From positions 1 through 61,228 of the forward strand of contig FR895392.1 in the NCBI GenBank assembly GCA_000435595.1: 61,228 nucleotides of DNA, written 5' to 3'. How positions within the stretch are numbered: position 1 is the stretch's first letter; each line of letters begins with the position of its first letter. Both the position numbers and the translations under genes were made by a program. The stretch comes from Firmicutes bacterium CAG:882. GTDB taxonomy: Bacteria; Bacillota; Clostridia; Lachnospirales; Lachnospiraceae. Shown one piece after another: positions 55,402 to 61,228 of this stretch. The notes below the pieces were generated by a model. It was given only the letters and a program-made list of their open reading frames with translations, made no database searches and was not told where the DNA came from.

Positions 55402-56781
55402 ATGGATAAAACAGAAATTGCCAATCTTATAGACGCCCAGCGCACTTTTTTTGCCACGGGCAGTACCTTGAACGCCGATTACAGGATAACGGCTCTCAGA
55501 AAATTAAAAAACTGCATTAAGGCTCACGAGCAGGATATTATGAATGCCCTGAGAACAGACCTCGGCAAAGGCCCACAGGAGAGCTACATGTGTGAGGTCG
55601 GACTTACTCTGAGTGAAATAAGCTACATGCTGTCGCACACCAGACGCTTTATGCGTGAAAAGACCGTCGCCACACCGCTTGCACAGTTCGCCTCAAGAAG
55701 CTATGTCAAGCCGTCACCTTATGGAACGGTGCTTATAATGAGCCCCTGGAATTATCCTTTTCTTCTCACAATGGAGCCTCTTGTCGACGCACTCGCTGCC
55801 GGCAACACAGCCATCATAAAGCCAAGTGCCTACTCACCTGCCACAAGCGAGGTTATCAGCAAAATAGTCGGTGAGTGCTTTAATACGGAATATGTGGCAG
55901 TGGTTACGGGCGGTCGTGCCGAGAACACCTGCCTGTTGGATGCCGATTTTGACTATATCTTTTTTACAGGAAGCAAGACCGTCGGAAAAGAGGTCATGCG
56001 TCACGCGGCTAAACATCTTACACCTGTTACATTGGAACTTGGCGGAAAGAGCCCCTGCATTGTCGCTCCCGATGCCGACCTGAAGCTCGCCGCCCGCCGA
56101 ATTGTCTTTGGCAAATACCTCAACTGCGGTCAGACCTGCGTAGCCCCTGACTATGTTCTGTGCCACAGCTCAGTGTATGAAAAATTTATTGAGTATGTAA
56201 AAGCTGAAATTAAAAGACAGTTTTCAGATAAGCCTCTGCAAAATCCTGAATACGGAAAAATAATCAACGAGAAGCATTTTAACCGCATTCTCGGTCTCAT
56301 CGACAAAGACAAGCTTGTCTTCGGAGGTGCCTCAGATGCGGATGCTCTTCGTATTGAGCCTGTTGTCATGCGCGATATCACCGAAGATGACGCCGTGATG
56401 AAGGAGGAGATATTCGGACCTGTCATGCCGGTTCTCTCCTATGATGATACAGAAGGCATGATTGCCCGCATCAACAGCCATGACCACCCGCTTGCGCTCT
56501 ATGTATTTTCGGGAAATAAAGCTTTTATCAAAAAAATAACATCCTCCATAAGCTTCGGCGGAGGATGTGTGAATGACACGATAATACACCTTGCCACCTC
56601 CAACATGGGCTTTGGCGGCGTAGGCGGAAGCGGCATGGGCTCATATCACGGTCGTGACGGCTTCAATACCTTCTCACACCGCAAGAGCATCGTTGACAAA
56701 AAGACATGGCTCGACCTTCCGATGCGCTATCAGCCTTACAGCGGGTTCATGGACAGGATGATAAGGATGTTTCTAAAATAA
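55402..56781 (+). CDS. Aldehyde dehydrogenase
   Basis: 459 residues, class 3/YwdH-like. SPWNYPFLLTMEPL binds NAD, VTLELGGKSP has the general-base Glu, and NCGQTCVAPDYVL has the nucleophile Cys. The C-terminus ends in MIRMFLK with hydrophobic character, like members that oxidise long-chain aldehydes. Third gene of the MarR operon; oxidation and reduction of the same aldehyde by the two enzymes suggests detoxification. AGGAGG upstream. Confidence 0.9.
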   Translation: MDKTEIANLIDAQRTFFATGSTLNADYRITALRKLKNCIKAHEQDIMNALRTDLGKGPQESYMCEVGLTLSEISYMLSHTRRFMREKTVATPLAQFASRSYVKPSPYGTVLIMSPWNYPFLLTMEPLVDALAAGNTAIIKPSAYSPATSEVISKIVGECFNTEYVAVVTGGRAENTCLLDADFDYIFFTGSKTVGKEVMRHAAKHLTPVTLELGGKSPCIVAPDADLKLAARRIVFGKYLNCGQTCVAPDYVLCHSSVYEKFIEYVKAEIKRQFSDKPLQNPEYGKIINEKHFNRILGLIDKDKLVFGGASDADALRIEPVVMRDITEDDAVMKEEIFGPVMPVLSYDDTEGMIARINSHDHPLALYVFSGNKAFIKKITSSISFGGGCVNDTIIHLATSNMGFGGVGGSGMGSYHGRDGFNTFSHRKSIVDKKTWLDLPMRYQPYSGFMDRMIRMFLK

Positions 56782-56790
56782 ACGGAATAG

Positions 56791-56826
56791 AAAACCCTCA
56801 AAGGCCGACATCCTTTGAGGGTTTTC
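56791..56826. terminator. Bidirectional terminator
   Basis: AAAACCCTCAAAGG and CCTTTGAGGGTTTT pair perfectly around a 7-base loop, ending in T on the plus strand and starting with A residues, so it serves the aldehyde dehydrogenase operon and the small gene coming from the right. Confidence 0.88.
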
Positions 56827-56833
56827 GTGTACT

Positions 56834-56974
56834 TCACCCGCACTTTTTCTTTTTCCCGCATCCTAATGCGTCCGCGAGTTCGTCGAGTGACTTCTTGAAT
56901 TGGCAGAGATGCTTGTTAAGCTTTTTGTGAGTATACGCAAAGCATCTCAATCTGCACTCGTATCCCTTACCCAT
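56834..56974 (-). CDS. 46-residue Cys/Lys-rich small protein
   Basis: MGKGYECRLRCFAYTHKKL… ending in GCGKKKKCG, with five cysteines and a GGGAGA site before the ATG. It lies between trmB (69 bp upstream) and the shared terminator, which begins right after its stop. The ECRLRC, HLC and C-G-C-style spacing could bind a metal. No family known to me. The combination of ribosome site and terminator supports a real gene. Confidence 0.55.
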   Translation of the reverse strand: MGKGYECRLRCFAYTHKKLNKHLCQFKKSLDELADALGCGKKKKCG

Positions 56975-57043
56975 CCGTATATTCTCCCATCGTCATTTCT
57001 TCTATTATTATATAATGTATTAACAAATCATAATAATGTGCAT

Positions 57044-57682
57044 TTATCTTTCAAGTATGAACTTGTTAATCGGCGTTCCCATACCCGAGAACCTCTCCTC
57101 GTACTCGGTCATAATGTTGCCCTCATTCATTTTGGCATCGTTATGAAGGTCGTAGGTTATTGCCGCTATCTTCCAGCCTGCAGGTTCAACCTCCTCAACC
57201 GAGAAATCAAACAGTACCCTGTTGTCAGTCTTGAACTCAAGGGTTCCGTCTTTTTTCAAAATCTCATTATATCGTGCAAGAAACTGTCTCGATGTCAGAC
57301 GTCTCTTCGCATGCCTGTCCTTCGGCCATGGGTCGGAGAAGTTGAGATATATGCGGTCGACCTCGCCCTTGCCAAACACGTCCGTTATTTCCTCGGCATC
57401 CATTCTTATAAAAATAATATTCGGAAGCTGTACCTCCTCCTGCTTCTCAAGCGCGCGGATAAGCACGCTTGAATACTTCTCGATTCCGACATAATTTATG
57501 TCAGGATTCTCTGCGGCAAGCTGCATGATAAATCTTCCCTTGCCCATGCCGACCTCTATACGGATCGGATTGCTGTTGCCGAACAGCTCGTTCCATCTGC
57601 CCTTGTATTCCTTCGGCTCATTTACAACATATTCACTCTCAACCATCGCCTCTCTGGCACCGGGTACGTTTCTAAGTCTCAT
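57044..57682 (-). CDS. trmB: tRNA (guanine-N7-)-methyltransferase
   Basis: 212 residues. RIEVGMGKGRFIMQLA binds SAM, and NYVGIEKYSS, FSDPWPKDRHAKRRLTS and FKTDN follow in family order. It methylates G46 in tRNA variable loops. The start codon lies one base from the stop of the hepT gene upstream, so expression may be coupled. Confidence 0.95.
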   Translation of the reverse strand: MRLRNVPGAREAMVESEYVVNEPKEYKGRWNELFGNSNPIRIEVGMGKGRFIMQLAAENPDINYVGIEKYSSVLIRALEKQEEVQLPNIIFIRMDAEEITDVFGKGEVDRIYLNFSDPWPKDRHAKRRLTSRQFLARYNEILKKDGTLEFKTDNRVLFDFSVEEVEPAGWKIAAITYDLHNDAKMNEGNIMTEYEERFSGMGTPINKFILER

Positions 57683-57683
57683 T

Positions 57684-58016
57684 TTATTCTCTCCTAATCA
57701 TTTCTAACAATTCCGGAATATCATGCTTTAAGGTGTCAAAAACAACCCTTAAATCCACATTTCCATAGTCGTGCACAATGCGATTTCTCAGTCCGTATAA
57801 GGCATTCCACGGAATATTATTGCATTGCTGCTTATATTCATCGGACAGCTTTCGTGCATTTTCGGAAATTTGTATCATTCGAAACAGCATGGAATCCAAA
57901 AGAATTTCATTTGTGGAAAATTCCGTTATGTCAATATTTTTCATATGAAGCACAATAAATTCCAAGTCCTGCTGAATTTTATATGCATAATATCGGTCAT
58001 TCTTCACATTATCCAT
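57684..58016 (-). CDS. hepT: HepT-like HEPN toxin (DUF86)
   Basis: 110 residues, all-helical HEPN protein. The active-site pattern RNRIVHDYG (R-x4-H) is intact. In the MntA/HepT system the toxin is an RNase and is silenced by polyadenylylation of its tyrosine by MntA; the Tyr of HDYG is present. It overlaps the antitoxin gene by 8 bases. Confidence 0.85.
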   Translation of the reverse strand: MDNVKNDRYYAYKIQQDLEFIVLHMKNIDITEFSTNEILLDSMLFRMIQISENARKLSDEYKQQCNNIPWNALYGLRNRIVHDYGNVDLRVVFDTLKHDIPELLEMIRRE

Positions 58017-58482
58017 ATACCCTTATTCCGTCCCTCAATACTTCCTTTATCAGTTCCATGTTGTCGTTTAATTGTGACACATCAAGCAAATCAACCCTTT
58101 TGTGCAACGCGGTTCTGATTTCCTCGACCAAGGCATAAAATTTCAAGCCATGCACATCTCCCGAAATTATAAGGTCGACATCACTGTTCGGCTTTGCCTT
58201 TCCCTTGGCATACGAGCCAAAAAGAATACAGAAATCCACTTCGTATCTTTCAAATACTTCTGAGCACTTTGACTTTATATCTGCAAGCTCTAATATTCCA
58301 TGCTCCTCATCAATCGGATTTACTTCGGACAATTTCTGTAAAATATACTTATATTTGATGCTTTCCGATTTATCCTCATCGTTCTCATAGGATTTATATG
58401 AACGAAGTGAAATTCCGGTCAAATCAGCTGCCTGCTGCTGCGTTAATTTCTTCTCTTTTCTTATATTCTTTAATTCGCCCAT
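58009..58482 (-). CDS. mntA: MntA-like nucleotidyltransferase antitoxin with HTH domain
   Basis: 157 residues in two domains. The N-terminal HTH (LTQQQAADLTGISLRSYKSY) is XRE-like; the C-terminal MNT domain has LFGSYAKG, then SDVDLIISG with the two catalytic Asp. Fusion of the DNA-binding domain to the enzyme lets one protein neutralise HepT and control the operon. Two operator-like sites lie upstream. GGAGG before the start. Confidence 0.88.
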   Translation of the reverse strand: MGELKNIRKEKKLTQQQAADLTGISLRSYKSYENDEDKSESIKYKYILQKLSEVNPIDEEHGILELADIKSKCSEVFERYEVDFCILFGSYAKGKAKPNSDVDLIISGDVHGLKFYALVEEIRTALHKRVDLLDVSQLNDNMELIKEVLRDGIRVYG

Positions 58483-58505
58483 TTTGCACCTCCATAATCA
58501 TAATA

Positions 58506-58551
58506 GTGTATTTTTTGCACTTAGTCAATTATTAAGGTGTAAATTTTGCAC
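58506..58551 (-). promoter_or_regulatory. Paired operators upstream of mntA-hepT
   Basis: Two 15 bp sites, GTGTATTTTTTGCAC (58506-58520) and GTGTAAATTTTGCAC (58537-58551), differ at two positions. Each is near-palindromic (GTGYA/TGCAC), and their centres are 31 bases apart, three helical turns, so two dimers would bind one face. They are the likely target of the antitoxin's HTH. Confidence 0.7.
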
Positions 58552-58575
58552 TTTCAAAATTCCAAAAAATGTATT

Positions 58576-60495
58576 TTATATTCTCCCGAACTCCCTCACC
58601 GTCTCAATATACATCTGAGGCAATCCCACATCATAGGACTTTCCCTTGATGCGGCAGCCCATCATTCCAGATGCGGCACGGACTTCCTCAAGTGCATCCG
58701 TAAGCTGTATCTCCCCACGGCTCTCAATACCTAAGCGTATGTTCTTCTCAAGCACCTTGTAGACATCCTCGGTCAGGATATACTGTCCGAATACCGCAAA
58801 ATATCTGCTGCCGTCCTTACATCTGACGGCAAGATTTTCCTGTGCGTAGTCCACCGTCGGTTTCTCATATATGCAGTCTAAGCGCATCTCGTCCTCCTTC
58901 GCGCTCTCCCACACTCCATGCATAATGCCGTAATGCACAACCTGCTGTGCAGTAACCTCATGCATCGATATAACAGGCAGCCCATGTGCCTCATAGCACC
59001 TTATGAGCTGGCTTGAGCATGTCTCGCCAATCAGCGACTCATATACCATATCGCCAAGAAGAAGCAGTACAGGTTCGCCGTCAGCGAAGTCCCTGCTCTG
59101 GTACACGGCATGACCGAAGCCGCGTCGCTCATCCTGATATACATAGCTTATCATTTTTCCTATTTTTACAAGCTTATCCTCATATCTTTGCTTATCCTCA
59201 GGAAGCTTATCATAATTCTCCTTGGACATCGGAGCAAAAAACTCTTCATACAGATGCCGCTCCTCCCTGCCGATAATAAGACACACTTCCTCTATTCCTG
59301 ACTGAACAAGCTGCTCTAGCAGCACCATAATCACAGGCTTGAACAGTCCGTCCTTATCGAGTACCGGAAGAAAATCCTTCTTGACTGCCTTCGTCGCCGG
59401 GTATAGTCTTGTGCCAAAGCCTGCAACCGGAATCACAGCCTTTCTCACCGTCTGCTTAGGCTTAAGCGTGAGCGGGAAAGCTTCCATTCCCCTTACATTA
59501 TTAAGATAGTTTATAACTTCACTCTGACATGCTGCATCCTTTGCGAGAAGCTGCACCGTTCCGTCTCCCTGTGAACCGACACCCTTAGCACCGTATATCC
59601 ACTTGTCGAGATTTTCATCGTTAAGCACTGAATGGAGCACCGGCGCGGCAAGCTCCTTAGGACTCGCAGGTGCCACCTTTTTATCAAAGTTTTCCTGAAC
59701 CTCACGCATAAGCGCACCAAGTCCCTCGGCATTCCCTTCCGTCAAAAGCCCTGCTGCACGCTCAATATATTCTCTGTTGTCGGCACCTAACGCCTCATGT
59801 ACAGCCCTCTCCCTGTCGTTCTCCGCGAAAGGATAACATTTGTTGAGGTCGGACAGAATCTTTATCGTATCCTTGCCCGCCTTCAAATCAGCTATAACCC
59901 AATAGAATGTGCCTCCAAGCGTAATCGGTTCAACATCCACCTCATTGCTGTCAAATGTCATATGCACGGGCTTCACGCCAAATGCACATGCCTGGTCAAG
60001 CCTTCCGCATCTTGACGGTGTACGCTGCTCTCCTATGAACGCAATGTTCATCTCTCCGAGCGTGTTAAGCTTGAGCTTATATATCCTGTTGAAGCCTCTC
60101 GCCGTCAGCACGCATATCGCCGCACTCGACGAGAGCCCGCTCTTCATCGGAAGTGTTCTTCTTGTAATATGAATCCTGAGTCCTCCAACGCTGTAATGCT
60201 CATTAATATAGGACGCAACTCCTGCAACATAGGAAAAATATCCGCCCTCACAGGCAGTTCTTCTGAGCACCTGCGTGTCCATATCGCACGCAAAAGTCTC
60301 CTCCCCAAGGTCGCTCTCTATAATAAATCTGTCCGCAGCCTCAACTGTGGCATATATTCCCTCCTCAATTCCCGTGACAATCGCCTCACCCGGGATAATT
60401 GCAGAGTTAATGTTGCGATGAAGCCCCGCCCAGTCGCTGTGCTCGCCAAACAGACAAAGACGACCAGGGACAAAAAGCTCTATTTTTTCTGACAT
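58576..60495 (-). CDS. Fused GHMP sugar kinase - sugar-1-phosphate nucleotidyltransferase
   Basis: 639 residues. Residues 1-345 are a GHMP kinase: PGRLCLFGEHSDW at the N-terminus, LPMKSGLSSSAAICVL for ATP, and GVGSQGDG as third motif. Residues about 360-639 are a UGPase-like nucleotidyltransferase: IPVAGFGTRLYPATKAVKKDFLPVLDKDG, then LLLLGD. It would phosphorylate a free sugar at C1 and then make the UDP-sugar in one chain. The 'CLFGEHSDW' form resembles arabino-, glucurono- and galactokinases. The order is the reverse of FKP, the fucokinase/GDP-fucose pyrophosphorylase of Bacteroides. The substrate is not determinable here. Confidence 0.85.
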   Translation of the reverse strand: MSEKIELFVPGRLCLFGEHSDWAGLHRNINSAIIPGEAIVTGIEEGIYATVEAADRFIIESDLGEETFACDMDTQVLRRTACEGGYFSYVAGVASYINEHYSVGGLRIHITRRTLPMKSGLSSSAAICVLTARGFNRIYKLKLNTLGEMNIAFIGEQRTPSRCGRLDQACAFGVKPVHMTFDSNEVDVEPITLGGTFYWVIADLKAGKDTIKILSDLNKCYPFAENDRERAVHEALGADNREYIERAAGLLTEGNAEGLGALMREVQENFDKKVAPASPKELAAPVLHSVLNDENLDKWIYGAKGVGSQGDGTVQLLAKDAACQSEVINYLNNVRGMEAFPLTLKPKQTVRKAVIPVAGFGTRLYPATKAVKKDFLPVLDKDGLFKPVIMVLLEQLVQSGIEEVCLIIGREERHLYEEFFAPMSKENYDKLPEDKQRYEDKLVKIGKMISYVYQDERRGFGHAVYQSRDFADGEPVLLLLGDMVYESLIGETCSSQLIRCYEAHGLPVISMHEVTAQQVVHYGIMHGVWESAKEDEMRLDCIYEKPTVDYAQENLAVRCKDGSRYFAVFGQYILTEDVYKVLEKNIRLGIESRGEIQLTDALEEVRAASGMMGCRIKGKSYDVGLPQMYIETVREFGRI

Positions 60496-60520
60496 AAGAA
60501 CCTCTTTTCTATTAATCTCA

Positions 60521-60811
60521 ATGCATCAAAAATCGTATTTTATTATAACCTCATATCGTATTACATCTATGCTCCATTGCTCCGTTGTACGAAGCAAGAT
60601 GTTCTGAGAACTATAATTTACGTTTCACTACCTGCCGCCACCGATGCCAACCGCCCATCCTTGGGCGTGGCATCTAAATCGACATCCTTGTCGATTTTGG
60701 CTTGGCTGACAACATAGTTCCAAGAACATCTACGCTTCTCCCAAAGTCGCACCTGACCATAGATGTAATACGATATGAACATTTTAAGATATGTCACGAT
60801 TTTTGATGCAT
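60521..60811. repeat. Long nested palindrome, 291 bp
   Basis: Outer arms ATGCATCAAAAATCGT (60521-60536) and exact complement at 60796-60811; middle arms 60552-60571 and 60758-60777 pair perfectly over 20 bases; inner arms near 60599-60616 and 60713-60731 pair with two mismatches. A central CGACA…TGTCG hairpin is at about 60680-60695. No ORF of substance. Probably a miniature mobile element or a large RNA structure after the kinase fusion gene's promoter side. The rest up to 60950 is without visible features. Confidence 0.65.
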
Positions 60812-60950
60812 CCGCATCTTTTCTACAAGCAACTACAGTTTAGCAGAGAAAATATAATCTTGCAATTTTTTTATGGAAAGTTTGAACGAGATGTAATACA
60901 ATCATAATTAAGCTTTAAAATAATTGATGTCTGTGCACAATTATATAAAG

Positions 60951-61120
60951 CAATTTTGAAACACAACAGTTATGCTGTTTTACTATATTACAAGCTGTGT
61001 GCTTTTTGCTCGCCGGTGTTTGGCAGTTGTATTTTAACTGCCTATGCACCGTTGCGTAGCAAAATGCAGCGAGAGCGTGCACAGCGGTAATATAATAAAA
61101 CAGCATAACGTACAAAATTG
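60951..61120. repeat. Long palindromic element B
   Basis: Outer arms CAATTTTG / CAAAATTG (60951-60958, 61113-61120); inner arms 60969-60990 and 61088-61109 pair at 21 of 22. It shares TTTACTATATT, CTATGC and GCGGTAATATA blocks and order with element A at 51.7-51.95 kb, so the two are one family despite differing loops. It ends 16 bases before the next start codon, so it also lies in that gene's leader. Confidence 0.65.
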
Positions 61121-61135
61121 TAATAGGAGTTATAC

Positions 61136-61228
61136 ATGAAACTTTCCCGCCATCTGCGCACTTTAATCGCACACACTTTATGTCTCTGCCTGCTCTCGGG
61201 CTTTATCCTTGGCAGCACCATTGTGGCT
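61136..61228 (+). CDS. Secreted protein, N-terminal part only
   Basis: ATG 61136 preceded by AGGAG at six bases. The 31 visible residues are MKLSRHLRTLIAHTLCL… followed by a hydrophobic core and end in the window edge. This looks like a signal peptide or lipoprotein-type leader. The rest is outside the window, so the product is unknown. Confidence 0.55.
   Translation, partial: MKLSRHLRTLIAHTLCLCLLSGFILGSTIVA

Noticed and set aside
1..61228. rRNA genes, prophage structural genes, classical riboswitches
   Set aside because: None seen on reading both strands.

Overview
The window looks like a chromosomal segment of a low-GC anaerobic Firmicute, most likely a Lachnospiraceae member (Lachnospira, Agathobacter, Roseburia or Butyrivibrio relatives). 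This rests on AGGAGG-type ribosome binding sites, AT-rich codon use, DUF4214 surface enzymes, Rpn-type nuclease genes with GxxQG tails, and a Gram-positive polysaccharide locus with an ABC exporter. Assignment to a genus is inference. Nearly everything from 1 to 51.6 kb is on the minus strand.

Region 1 (1-4.8 kb): UDP-galactopyranose mutase, an Rpn-like nuclease and a large secreted M6-like metalloprotease with a sorting-signal-like tail.

Region 2 (4.9-20 kb): an accessory island rich in anti-phage genes. It starts with an internally deleted IS. Then comes a four-gene minus-strand operon: a DUF2971-like protein, a predicted R-S-E ADP-ribosyltransferase, a 1102-residue reverse transcriptase fused to an HD domain and a Cys cluster, and a 31-residue membrane peptide. 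Next is a Kiwa locus (kwaA with a one-base frameshift, kwaB intact), a set of decayed genes (membrane protein, Rpn nuclease), and a PHP-domain / membrane protein / HNH endonuclease operon. A 45-48 bp core sequence, each time just behind a terminator hairpin, recurs at 11.8, 14.1 and 19.9 kb and divides the island into cassette-like modules. The RT-HD/ADP-ribosyltransferase operon is the best candidate for an undescribed system.

Region 3 (20-50.3 kb): one large cell-surface polysaccharide locus. It contains GDP-6-deoxysugar synthesis (gmd, rmd), an NDP-hexose 2,3-dehydratase, UDP-glucose dehydrogenase, a Wzm/Wzt ABC exporter with a C-terminal glycan-recognition domain, about ten soluble glycosyltransferases, two multi-pass GT-C-like proteins, a polyprenyl-phosphate sugar synthase, a flippase-like membrane protein, and two unusual membrane proteins carrying ricin-like beta-trefoil domains. 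Two secreted enzymes with DUF4214 repeats (a papain-like protease and a glucosaminidase) bracket the locus.

Region 4 (50.4-61.2 kb): ordinary chromosome. It holds an AI-2E family transporter, tRNA-Lys(CTT), a DUF2726 protein, a MarR-alcohol dehydrogenase-aldehyde dehydrogenase operon, trmB, an MNT/HEPN toxin-antitoxin pair with its own paired operators, and a fused GHMP sugar kinase-uridylyltransferase. Intergenic stretches here hold long palindromic elements of at least two kinds. A secreted-protein gene begins at the right edge.
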